A DNA stretch of 64,000 nt from Arsenicicoccus piscis (GTDB taxonomy: Bacteria; Actinomycetota; Actinomycetes; Actinomycetales; Dermatophilaceae), in NCBI RefSeq assembly GCF_022568835.1, contig NZ_JAKZHV010000010.1, forward strand, positions 1 through 64,000, given 5' to 3'. Positions 51,720 through 64,000 of this stretch are shown piece by piece. A model generated the notes under the pieces. It saw only the letters and a program-made list of their open reading frames with translations. It made no database searches and was not told the DNA's origin. The position numbers and the translations under genes are program-made. Numbering within the stretch: the stretch's first letter is position 1; each line of letters opens with the position of its first letter.

Positions 51720-52408
51720 CGCAGCATCAGCTCCACGAGGATGTTGACGGAGTTCCACAGCGACTGACCCTTGGACATCGAGTAGTCGGTGTAGAGGATG
51801 TGGACCGGTGCCTCCTCGTAGCGCAGCGGCCGACCATCCAGCCGCATCTCACCGAACTGGGCGACCAGCTCGGAGGCGTGCGCCATGCGGTTCTGGGTGA
51901 TGTCGACCCGCTCGACCACCGGCCGGCTCAGCACGCGTAGACCGTTGTGCGCGTCGGTGAGCCGGGTGTGCGTCGTGGCGTTGGTGTAGGCGACGGCGAG
52001 GCGCAGCACGAGCTTCTTCAGCCGGGACGGCTGGGTGCGCTCGTCGAGGAAGCGGGAGCCGATGACCAGGTCGAGGTCGTTGCGGCGCAGCTGGTCGAGC
52101 ATGACCAGGACGTCGTCGATCTGGTGCTGGCCGTCGGCGTCGAAGGTGACGACGTACTCCATGCGCGGGTCGGCGAGCGCGAACTCGAAGCCGGTCTGCA
52201 GCGCGGCGCCCTGCCCGAGGTTGACCGGGTGCTGCACCAGGTGCGCACCGGCCGCCAGCGCCTCGGCTGCGGATGCGTCGCGGGACCCGTCGTCGACGCA
52301 GACGACGTTGGGGAACGTGGCTCGCGCGTGGCGGACGACGTCGCCGATGACCGTTGCCTCGTTGTAGAGCGGCACCACCAGCCACACGTTCTCGTTCACC
52401 CGTGACAC
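51716..52408 (-). CDS. GT2 glycosyltransferase (polyprenyl-phosphate sugar synthase-like)
   Basis: 230 residues from GTG 52408. Single GT-A domain: WLVVPLYNEATVIGDVV, VVCVDDGSRDASA, VNLGQGAALQTGFEFAL, and the metal motif VTFDADGQHQIDDV; no C-terminal membrane segments. The form resembles DPM1-type enzymes that make polyprenyl-phosphate sugars. Operon with DUF2304 and LCP supports a wall-glycan role. Divergent from the GT4 gene (58-bp gap). Confidence 0.85.
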   Translation of the reverse strand: MSRVNENVWLVVPLYNEATVIGDVVRHARATFPNVVCVDDGSRDASAAEALAAGAHLVQHPVNLGQGAALQTGFEFALADPRMEYVVTFDADGQHQIDDVLVMLDQLRRNDLDLVIGSRFLDERTQPSRLKKLVLRLAVAYTNATTHTRLTDAHNGLRVLSRPVVERVDITQNRMAHASELVAQFGEMRLDGRPLRYEEAPVHILYTDYSMSKGQSLWNSVNILVELMLR

Positions 52409-52466
52409 GATACGGGCTAACGGAACAGGGCACGCGTAGGGCGCGCCTGCGGCGAAGGGTAGGTGG

Positions 52467-53612
52467 ATGAGCGCAGCGGCACCCCACCTGCTTGTCGTGA
52501 CGACGAACCTGCACCAGAACGCCGGAGGCGTTCAGGAGCACCTCAAGGCGCTGCTGCCCCGGTTGGTGGAGCGCGGTCTACGGACGACGGCGATCTATCT
52601 CGGCGACCCCGAGCCGCCCCAGCTCGTCGACGGGGTGCAGGTCCTCGCCCTGCAGCGGCACCTGGACGTGCGCGAGGTCCTGGGGGTGCCGCACCCCGGC
52701 GACTGGGGCCGCATCGAGCGGCTGGTGCGCGACGGCGACCTGCTCGGCGGACCGCCGGTGACGGCGATCGCGACGCACACCCGCTTCTTCCCGATGAGCT
52801 ATCTCGGGGTGCGGCTCGGCCGCCGCCTCAACATCCCGACCCTGCACACCGAGCACGGCGGCGGCTCGGTCATCACGGCCTCCGCGCCCTATCGCGCCAC
52901 CAGCCTCGCCGTAGACCTCACGATGGGTCGCGCGGTCCTGCGCGGTGCCGATCGGGTCCTCGCGGTGTCCGAGCGCTCGGCGGCGTTCGTGGAGCGGCTC
53001 AGCGGCGTGTCCGCCCACGTGCTGAACAACGGCGTCGACCTGGCGTCCTGGGAGCGGCCGAGAGGGGTGCGCGCCCCGGCGGGTCCGCGTGCTCTGGTGT
53101 TCGTCGGCCGGCTGGTCCCCGAGAAGGGGTGGCGCACCTTCCTCGACGTCGTCGAGGCGGCCCGGGGGGCCGGTCACCCGGGGACGGCGCACGTCTTCGG
53201 CGCTGGGCCGGACGAGGAAGCGGCCCAGCGCGAGGTGACGACCCGCGGCATCGCCGACGTGGTCTTCCACGGGCACGCGACCGCGGCGCAGATGGCTCCC
53301 GCGCTGAGCGGCGCGGTCTTCGTCAACCCGACGCTGGCGGCCGAGGGCTTCCAGCTCACCCTCGTCGAGGCGGCGGCCGCCGGGGCGTCGGTCGCGAGCT
53401 ACGCGGTGGGCGGCGTGGACGAGCTGGGCCACGCCGGGTGCGTCGACCTGACCAGCGTCCCCCAGGGGGACGAGGCCGGGCTGACGCAGAGCGTGCTCGC
53501 CCTGCTGGCGAGCCCGCCCCCGGAGGTGGTGCACGACGACCTGGCCCGGTGGGACTGGGATCATGTCGCGGACGCCTACCTCGAGCACGTGCGGGCCTTG
53601 CGCACCCGCTGA
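52467..53612 (+). CDS. GT4-family glycosyltransferase
   Basis: 381 residues from ATG 52467. GT-B fold: N-terminal LVVTTNLHQNAGGVQEHLKALLPRL, then ADRVLAVSERSAAFVERLSG, VLNNGVDLASWERP, LVFVGRLVPEKGWRTFLDVVEA and VNPTLAAEGFQLTLVEAAAAGASV (the E-x7-E-like donor site). Retaining transfer from a nucleotide sugar is expected. The next gene follows 26 nt later on the same strand; both probably act in the glycan pathway. Confidence 0.8.
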   Translation: MSAAAPHLLVVTTNLHQNAGGVQEHLKALLPRLVERGLRTTAIYLGDPEPPQLVDGVQVLALQRHLDVREVLGVPHPGDWGRIERLVRDGDLLGGPPVTAIATHTRFFPMSYLGVRLGRRLNIPTLHTEHGGGSVITASAPYRATSLAVDLTMGRAVLRGADRVLAVSERSAAFVERLSGVSAHVLNNGVDLASWERPRGVRAPAGPRALVFVGRLVPEKGWRTFLDVVEAARGAGHPGTAHVFGAGPDEEAAQREVTTRGIADVVFHGHATAAQMAPALSGAVFVNPTLAAEGFQLTLVEAAAAGASVASYAVGGVDELGHAGCVDLTSVPQGDEAGLTQSVLALLASPPPEVVHDDLARWDWDHVADAYLEHVRALRTR

Positions 53613-53638
53613 GCCGGCGCGCCACGGTCAGGAGCACG

Positions 53639-54844
53639 ATGGACATCCAGAACCACTTCTACGGTCACAGCGCCCTGCTCGCGCAGGCTGCGGGGTTGCC
53701 GCGGGCGCGTCACCTGGCCGGTCTGCTGCAGCACGGCTGGGTGGGGCGCTCACCGCTGCAGGTCAACTTCGGCGACTTCCCCGACGTCGGCGCGGCCGGT
53801 GACGGCCGACGCCTGCTCGTGTGGACGCACGAGTCGCGCGCCTGGAGCCCCGACCCCCGCCCGACCCGGCCCACGACCCCCATCGGCGCGCCCTGGCTCT
53901 ACGCCGTGGCGGTGGCGTCCGGCGCGGGTCCGGGACCCTCGGGGGTTCACATCCCCCGTCCCACGACGGTCGCTGACGCCCGGCCGGTGATCATGCCGAT
54001 GCACGGCACCCACGTGCTGTCGGTGCAGACCGATCACGGTGAGCTCGCCCGCTACTACGCCGACACCGAGGGCTCGTCGCTGGTCTGCCTGCACCACGAG
54101 GACCTGGCGCGCCCCGAGGTGGTGCGCGCCTGGGCCGCGGCCGGGCACGAGGTCGTGTCGGCCGGCGGGCGGTTCGACCCGCTCTTCCTGCCGCGTCTGC
54201 TCACCGGCCTCGGCGGGGCGTCGCGGGTCGTTTCGAACCGGCTGTCCACGTCGGTGTGGTACGCCGCGTCGCTGGGCGTGCCCTCCTGCGTCCACGGTCC
54301 CCGGGCCCTGATGGCGGGGGAGTCCCCGGACGTCGTCGAGCGGCTCGAGCGGCTGTGGCCCGAGGTGCACACCACCAGCCCGGACGTCGACGCCGTCCGC
54401 GCGGTAGCCGACGCCGAGCTGGGCGCGCAGCACGTCCGCGAGCCCGAGGAGCTGCGGCGGCTGCTCGGCTGGGAGGGTGCCTTCTCGGCGCGCCCGGCGT
54501 TCGACTACTGGCTCGGCGCGCCGCTGCAGAAGGCCGCGACCGTTCTCGGGCTGCGTCGACGTAGCGCCGGCGCTCACCAGGTGGAGCCGGCGGGCGTGGG
54601 TGGCGAGGCTGGTGTCGAGTGTGGGGTTCAGTCTGGTGGCCCGTCAGAGGTTGAGTCGGGTAGCGCGTCAGGAGTCGGGTCCGGTAGCGCGGCAGGTGTT
54701 GAGTCGGCTGACGGGCACTCCTCGTTGGCCGCGCAGCCGAGCCCGCTCTCGTTCCTGCGCCACCCGCTGTCGCACCTGCCGCGGCAGCTGCCCCGCTCGA
54801 CCTGGGCGGGCGAGCCCGTGCCCTGGCTGCGGCCGCCCGCCTGA
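53639..54844 (+). CDS. Unclassified GT-B-like protein, candidate glycosyltransferase
   Basis: 401 residues from ATG 53639, with AGGAG 7 nt upstream. N-terminal HFYGHSALLAQAAGLPRARHLAGLLQHGWVGRSP and RLLVWTHESRAW, then the Rossmann-like VIMPMHGTHVLSVQTDHGELARYY and SRVVSNRLSTSVWYAASLGVP, which resembles the donor loop of capsule and Kdo-like GT-B enzymes. A Ser/Gly/Val-rich low-complexity region (about 325-365) precedes a short end. I do not recognise a named family. Position after the GT4 suggests action on the same glycan; a pseudaminate or Kdo-like donor is a guess. Confidence 0.5.
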   Translation: MDIQNHFYGHSALLAQAAGLPRARHLAGLLQHGWVGRSPLQVNFGDFPDVGAAGDGRRLLVWTHESRAWSPDPRPTRPTTPIGAPWLYAVAVASGAGPGPSGVHIPRPTTVADARPVIMPMHGTHVLSVQTDHGELARYYADTEGSSLVCLHHEDLARPEVVRAWAAAGHEVVSAGGRFDPLFLPRLLTGLGGASRVVSNRLSTSVWYAASLGVPSCVHGPRALMAGESPDVVERLERLWPEVHTTSPDVDAVRAVADAELGAQHVREPEELRRLLGWEGAFSARPAFDYWLGAPLQKAATVLGLRRRSAGAHQVEPAGVGGEAGVECGVQSGGPSEVESGSASGVGSGSAAGVESADGHSSLAAQPSPLSFLRHPLSHLPRQLPRSTWAGEPVPWLRPPA

Positions 54845-54891
54845 CCTGGCGCCCTGCGGTGGGCCCGAAAACTCCGCAGCGGCGCAGGAAT

Positions 54892-55421
54892 GGGGATCTG
54901 CGCAGGAACGCGTGAGAGGCCGCCCTCCCGACCCTGCGCACCTCACGGGGTCGTGCGCAGGTCACGGCATCCTGCGCAGATCCACGCCTCGACCACACCT
55001 CGACCACGCCTCGACCATCCCGCGACCCGATCGGCAGGCGAGCCGCCCTCGGGTGCGGCCCAAGGTCTACGGGGTCGTGGTGGTTGGCGCCCTCATCACG
55101 GCTCCCCGCGTACCGCTCGGCGTACCGCTCGGACGGATTTATGGCCCGATCTACCCGCTTTGACCGTTCAAACTCCCGTGGATCCGGCCGAGGCGCACGG
55201 CAGCTGCGCGGGAAACGGGGATCTGCGCACGAACGCGTGAGACGCCGCCCTCCCGACCCTGCGCAGGTCACGGGATCCTGCGCAGATCCACCCGGCCCGG
55301 GCCATCCCACGTCCCCGGTGGCCGACCAACCGCCCCGCGGCGTACCTCCCGGACGGATCCATGGCCAGATCCACCCGTTGTGACCGTTCAAACGCCCGCG
55401 AATCCGTCCGAGGCGCACGGC
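54892..55421 (+). repeat. A-B-A-B composite repeats in a 638-bp non-coding gap
   Basis: The gap 54845-55482 contains no supported gene. Unit A (54892-54986 and 55217-55292) starts GGGGATCTGCGCA and ends with CCTGCGCAGATCCA, with one extra about 20-bp TGCGCA-containing step in the first copy. Unit B (55130-55201 and 55350-55421) has GGACGGAT, GACCGTTCAAAC and CCGAGGCGCACGGC. Spacing between copies differs (325 bp for A and 220 bp for B), so it is not a simple tandem duplication. Confidence 0.85.
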
Positions 55422-55482
55422 GCCGATCGCGTAGACCTCCCGCTGACCTACGGACGTAGACCCACCGACCCAGCCACGGCCC

Positions 55483-60253
<4,771 letters not shown>

Positions 60254-60259
60254 TCGCCC

Positions 60260-61150
60260 GTGCTGCCCTCGAGCGAGCTGGCCGACGAGCCGCTGAAGCA
60301 ACCCGGCCGCTCGGCCGGGTTGCTGGAGATCCCGCGCTGGCGGTTCCTGCTGTCCCTGCTCGTGCGCAAGGAGCTGCGGGTCCGCTACCGCGGCTCCGCG
60401 CTCGGGCTGCTCTGGAGCTACGTCAAGCCGGCCGTCCAGATCATCGTGTTCTACCTCGCGCTCGGGAAGTTCCTGCGGCTCGAGGACAGCATCCACAACT
60501 ACGTGATCTATATGTTCTCCGGCATCGTGATGGTGAACTTCTTCAACGAGATCTTCGGCAACACCACGAAATCCATCGTCTGGAACGCCGACCTGGTCAA
60601 GAAGATCTACCTGCCGCGTGAGCTGTTCCCGGTCGCCAGCGTGTGGGTCGCGTTCATCCACTTCGTGCCGCAGCTGCTCGTGCTGATCGTGGGCGCGCTG
60701 TTCCTCGGCTGGCGTCCCGGGCCGCTCAACCTGCTCGCCGGCCTCGGCGCGATCACCATCATCGGGCTGCTGGCGCTCGGGCTCGGGCTGATCTTCGGCT
60801 CGCTGAACGTGCTGTTCCGCGACGCCGAGAACTTCGTCGACCTGATCGTCATGGTCGCCACCTGGATGTCGCCGGTGCTCTACACCTGGCAGAAGGTCCA
60901 CGACGTGGTCCCCGGCTGGCTGTGGACGGTCTACCAGCTCAACCCGCTGACCGCGGCCGTCGAGCTCGCGCACTACGCGTTCTGGGTGCCGACCCGCGGG
61001 GTGGTGCCGGACGGCGCCAACGCCGCCACGCTGATGCCCCCGCACTGGATCTGGTGGGGCGCCACCGGCCTCGCGATCGCGATGGTCGTGGTGGTGATCG
61101 GCCAGCTGGTCTTCCGTTCCTTCGAGTCGCGTTTCGCCCAGGAGCTGTGA
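60260..61150 (+). CDS. wzm: ABC-2 type polysaccharide export permease (Wzm/RfbA-like)
   Basis: 296 residues from GTG 60260. Six helices: VRKELRVRYRGSALGLLWSYVKPAVQIIVFYLALGKF, NYVIYMFSGIVMVNFFNEIF, VAFIHFVPQLLVLIVGALFLGW, AITIIGLLALGLGLIFGSLNVLFRDAENF and others; the motif RYRGSALGLLWSYVKP is typical. Permease of a galactofuran/teichoic exporter (like Rv3783). ATPase follows directly. Confidence 0.85.
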   Translation: MLPSSELADEPLKQPGRSAGLLEIPRWRFLLSLLVRKELRVRYRGSALGLLWSYVKPAVQIIVFYLALGKFLRLEDSIHNYVIYMFSGIVMVNFFNEIFGNTTKSIVWNADLVKKIYLPRELFPVASVWVAFIHFVPQLLVLIVGALFLGWRPGPLNLLAGLGAITIIGLLALGLGLIFGSLNVLFRDAENFVDLIVMVATWMSPVLYTWQKVHDVVPGWLWTVYQLNPLTAAVELAHYAFWVPTRGVVPDGANAATLMPPHWIWWGATGLAIAMVVVVIGQLVFRSFESRFAQEL

Positions 61151-61897
61151 GTGAGCACTGCCACCGACCTCACGGTCGTCGACGTCGAGCACGTCGACAA
61201 GCGCTTCACCTTGCGCCACTCCCACTCGCTCAAGGAGTGGGCGATGTGGACGGTGCGCGGTCGCAAGGGTGAGCTGGCCGAGACCTTCCTGGCGCTCGAC
61301 GACGTGTCGATGCAGATCCGCCGGGGGGAGTCGGTCGGGCTGCTCGGCTTCAACGGGTCGGGCAAGTCGACCATGCTCAAGCTGCTGTCCGGCGTCATGC
61401 TGCCCGACAGCGGCACGATCGGGATCCGCGGCCGGATCGCCGGCCTGATCGAGGTCGGCGCCGGCTTCCACCCCGACCTCACCGGCCGCGAGAACGTCTA
61501 CCTCAACGGGTCGATCCTCGGCATGAGCGAGAAGGAGATCGACGCCAAGTTCGACCAGATCGTCGCCTTCTCCGAGATCGAGAAGTTCATCGACACCGAG
61601 GTCAAGTTCTACAGCTCGGGCATGTTCCTGCGGCTCGCATTCGCCGTCGCCGCGCACTCCGAGCCGGACATCTTCCTGATCGACGAGATCCTCGCCGTCG
61701 GGGACGAGCCGTTCCAGCGCAAGTGCATCGAGCGGGTCCAGGAGCTGCGAGCCCAGGGGCAGACGCTCGTCGTCGTCACGCACGACCTGGACATGGTGCA
61801 ACGCGTCTGCCAGCGCGGCGTGGTCCTGAACAAGGGGCACAAGGAGTTCGACGGCGACATCGTCGGCGCGGTCGCCCACCTGCGCGGTGAGCGATGA
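61151..61897 (+). CDS. wzt: ABC polysaccharide exporter ATP-binding subunit (Wzt/RfbB-like)
   Basis: 248 residues from GTG 61151, which starts immediately after the permease stop. Walker [20 protein letters not shown], signature [15 protein letters not shown], Walker [14 protein letters not shown] and the H-loop [25 protein letters not shown] is the characteristic leader of polysaccharide ABC ATPases. No C-terminal carbohydrate-binding domain, so it is the short type. Together with the permease it exports the lipid-linked polymer. Confidence 0.9.
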   Translation: MSTATDLTVVDVEHVDKRFTLRHSHSLKEWAMWTVRGRKGELAETFLALDDVSMQIRRGESVGLLGFNGSGKSTMLKLLSGVMLPDSGTIGIRGRIAGLIEVGAGFHPDLTGRENVYLNGSILGMSEKEIDAKFDQIVAFSEIEKFIDTEVKFYSSGMFLRLAFAVAAHSEPDIFLIDEILAVGDEPFQRKCIERVQELRAQGQTLVVVTHDLDMVQRVCQRGVVLNKGHKEFDGDIVGAVAHLRGER

Positions 61898-63990
61898 CCG
61901 CCTGGCTCGGCGTGCTGCCGGCCATCCTGGTGTGCGTGCTGGTGCTGCTGGTCCCTGGCCTGCTCGTCGGGCTGCTGGCCGGGCTGCGCCGTGAGATCGC
62001 CTGTGGCGCAGCGCCGCTGCTGTCCTTGATGACACTGGGTCTGGCGATCTTCGCCGCCACCAAGTGGCACCTCTCGTGGGGGATCGTGCCGCTGCTGGTC
62101 GGGCTCGTGCTCGCCGTCGTCGTGGTCGCCGGTCCGCTGCTCGTAGCCCGGCTGGTCACCGGCAGGCTCGCCGGTCGCCGGTCGCCCGCGTCGGTCAGCT
62201 CGACCACGTCGGGCGCCTCGACCGGGTCGGTCAGCTCGACCACGCCGGTCAGCTCGCCGTTCCTCGCGTGGGGCCGCGGCGACGTCGTGTTCTTCCTCGC
62301 CTGCACCGGCCTGTGCGCGCTCGTCGTCGCCGCCGTGGTGATGGCGGGCATGAGCTACCCCGACAACATCCAGCAGACCTTCGACGCACCCTTCCACGTC
62401 AACGCCATCGAGCGGGTGGCCGAGCTGCGCCGGGCCGACCCGGCGACGATCGCGTCGGTCTCCAACACAGTCGCGCCCGGGTTCTACCCGCCCGCGTTCC
62501 ACGACATCGGCGCGCTGCTGGTGATCTACACCGGTGTCGATGCCATCACCGCCGCCAACGTCGTCGCGCTCGTGACGGCCGCCGTCGTCTGGCCCCTCTC
62601 GCTCGGTCTGCTCGCCGCCGTGCTGCTGCACTCGCGGCGCGCGGGGCTCGCCTACACGCTGTTCGCCGGCGCCGTGGTGGTGGCCTTCCCCTACATGCTG
62701 CTCAGCTTCGGGGTGCTGTGGCCCAACGCCCTCGGCATCGCCGTGCTGCCCGCGGTGGTGGCCCTGGTCTACGGCGTGGCGGTGCGCGACCCCGGCGCGC
62801 GGGTGGGCTGGGTCGTGGCGCTGTGGGTCGTGCTGGTCAGCCAGCTCGGGCTCTACTACGCCCACCCGGGCACCAACTTCGCGTCGGTGGCGCTCTGCCT
62901 GGTCCTCGCGGTGCACCTGCTGGCCCGGCTCTGCCGCTGGCTCGCCGGGCGCGGCGTGGCCGGCCTGGTCGCCATCCCGGTTGTCGTCGTGGTCGCGGTG
63001 CTCGGCTCGCGGGCCGCGTTCGCCCTGCTGTCCGGCTACCCGGCGGTCGCGGCCGTCAAGAAGTTCAACTGGCCCGCCGTCCAGTCCATGCCGCAGGCGC
63101 TCGGCCAGGCCATCTCGCTTGGCGTCGACACCCCGCCCTCGCTCGTCGTCGGCCTCGTCGCCGCGTTCGGCGCCCTGGTCGCCCTGCGCAGCCCCCGGCT
63201 GTGGTGGCTCCCGGTCACGCACGCCTTGATCGGGTGGTTGTTCCTGCTCGCCTCCGCGGAGGACTCGCCGCTCTCCCAGGACCTCACCGGCTTCTGGTAC
63301 AACGACCGGTTCCGGCTCGCCGCGCTGCTGCCGATCACCGCCGCCCCGCTCTTCGCGATCGGGCTGCTGCGGATGCACGACGCCTTCGTGCCGTGGGCGC
63401 GCGGGTGGCTGGACCGCCCGCTGCCCGCTCTGGCGCCAGCCGCGCGGGCGGTGCGGTCGCTGCTCGGTCGCCCCGCACTCACCACCGGTCTGGCGCTGCT
63501 GCTGGTCGCCGTGCTCGTGCCGCTGCCGAGCGCGCTGCGGCACGCCCGCACCTACATCGCGGCGCGCTACATCGGCGATCCTGGGCGAATCCTGGTGTCC
63601 GGCAACGAGCGCGCCGACTACGAGGCGCTCGCCAAGCAGCCCGACCCGCAGCAGGCCGTCGTCGGCAACCCGTGGGGTGGGGCGGTCTACGCCGGGGTGC
63701 TGTCGGACCGACCGGTGATCTTCGGCCACCTCAACAACACGCTGAACCCCCAGCTCAAGCTGATCGCCGAACAGTTCCGGGACTACCAGAGCGACCCCGC
63801 GGTCTGCGCCGCGGTCAAGGCCCTCAACATCGGCTACGCCGTCGAGGACACGTCCTACTTCGACAAGGGCAGCAAGGGCTACCTGCGCTACCCGGGGCTG
63901 AACGACCTCGCCGGCGTGAAGGGGCTGACCCCGATCACCAAGGACGGGACCGTGACGACGTACCGGGTGGAGCCCTGCGCGGTGCGCTAG
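61894..63990 (+). CDS. Large multi-pass membrane protein (DUF6541-like)
   Basis: 698 residues from ATG 61894, overlapping the previous stop (ATGA). About 13 helices and a large outer loop; motifs [51 protein letters not shown] and a soluble C-terminal domain ([31 protein letters not shown] ... PVIFGHLNN). It resembles GT-C-like or unknown 'DUF6541' proteins found with actinobacterial galactan and capsule genes. A Ser/Thr-Ser repeat (62187-62250) lies between two helices. Acceptor or ligand is unknown. Confidence 0.7.
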   Translation: MTAWLGVLPAILVCVLVLLVPGLLVGLLAGLRREIACGAAPLLSLMTLGLAIFAATKWHLSWGIVPLLVGLVLAVVVVAGPLLVARLVTGRLAGRRSPASVSSTTSGASTGSVSSTTPVSSPFLAWGRGDVVFFLACTGLCALVVAAVVMAGMSYPDNIQQTFDAPFHVNAIERVAELRRADPATIASVSNTVAPGFYPPAFHDIGALLVIYTGVDAITAANVVALVTAAVVWPLSLGLLAAVLLHSRRAGLAYTLFAGAVVVAFPYMLLSFGVLWPNALGIAVLPAVVALVYGVAVRDPGARVGWVVALWVVLVSQLGLYYAHPGTNFASVALCLVLAVHLLARLCRWLAGRGVAGLVAIPVVVVVAVLGSRAAFALLSGYPAVAAVKKFNWPAVQSMPQALGQAISLGVDTPPSLVVGLVAAFGALVALRSPRLWWLPVTHALIGWLFLLASAEDSPLSQDLTGFWYNDRFRLAALLPITAAPLFAIGLLRMHDAFVPWARGWLDRPLPALAPAARAVRSLLGRPALTTGLALLLVAVLVPLPSALRHARTYIAARYIGDPGRILVSGNERADYEALAKQPDPQQAVVGNPWGGAVYAGVLSDRPVIFGHLNNTLNPQLKLIAEQFRDYQSDPAVCAAVKALNIGYAVEDTSYFDKGSKGYLRYPGLNDLAGVKGLTPITKDGTVTTYRVEPCAVR

Positions 63991-64000
63991 GACCCCACCC

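Overview
The window is 64 kb of very GC-rich DNA, tightly packed on both strands, with many GTG starts, four-base ATGA/GTGA gene overlaps, and probable leaderless promoters (a TANNNT box 6-7 nt before the start codon). These traits and the gene content (acyl-CoA carboxylase alpha/beta/epsilon parts, FadE25-type dehydrogenase, LpdA-type quinone dehydrogenase, LytR-CpsA-Psr protein, galactofuran genes, F420-type oxidoreductase) point to an actinobacterium. Gene order from about 3.8 to 31 kb, plus 47-52 kb, resembles from memory the M. tuberculosis Rv3264-Rv3309 neighbourhood, but no mycolate or arabinan genes are present. A Micrococcales member such as an Intrasporangiaceae-like organism is my best guess, not proven. 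No rRNA, tRNA, CRISPR, insertion sequence or prophage was seen.

1-6.5 kb (minus strand): tail of a DUF4350/DUF4129/membrane-protein cluster, then an overlapping run of uridine-kinase-like protein, phosphohexomutase and purine nucleoside phosphorylase. 6.7-14.6 kb: mannose-isomerase-like cupin, LpdA-like flavoprotein, a repeat-filled gap, biotin-carboxylase/BCCP subunit, aldo/keto reductase, VWA lipoprotein and a eukaryote-type UDP-glucose pyrophosphorylase. 14.6-31.2 kb: acyl-CoA metabolism (MerR regulator with a clear operator, acyl-CoA dehydrogenase, two carboxyltransferases, epsilon subunit, biotin ligase, enoyl-CoA hydratase), a four-gene operon (DUF885, Na+/H+ antiporter with a ZnF-UBP tail, hydrolase, Maf), an adenylate cyclase, GtrA, and purK-purE.

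31.4-38.4 kb: a CapA-like protein followed by a divergent locus with all six enzyme activities needed for CMP-pseudaminic acid: PseB, PseC, a PseG-PseH fusion, PseI and an SpsF-type cytidylyltransferase. A strong hairpin ends it. 38.5-46.9 kb: secreted beta-propeller/FG-GAP protein, F420-type oxidoreductase, flippase, a capsule (Kdo-transferase-like) glycosyltransferase, and a JmjC ribosomal-oxygenase-like gene directly behind a gene for a 43-residue Asp/His/Gly repeat protein.

47-64 kb: FadE25-type dehydrogenase, then envelope glycan genes: a double-domain GT2, an LCP ligase, DUF2304, GT2, GT4 and an unclassified GT-B-like protein, a second flippase, Glf, a GlfT2-like galactofuranosyltransferase, a Wzm/Wzt ABC exporter and a large membrane protein. 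Taken together, 31-64 kb looks like a cell-surface glycan factory that makes UDP-Galf and probably CMP-pseudaminate, assembles and exports polymer by flippase and ABC routes, and attaches it to peptidoglycan. The window also carries several unusual repeats: two copies of a dispersed inverted-repeat family (8.6-9.1 and 31.2-31.35 kb), an A-B-A-B repeat (54.9-55.4 kb), and in-frame minisatellites inside otherwise ordinary genes.
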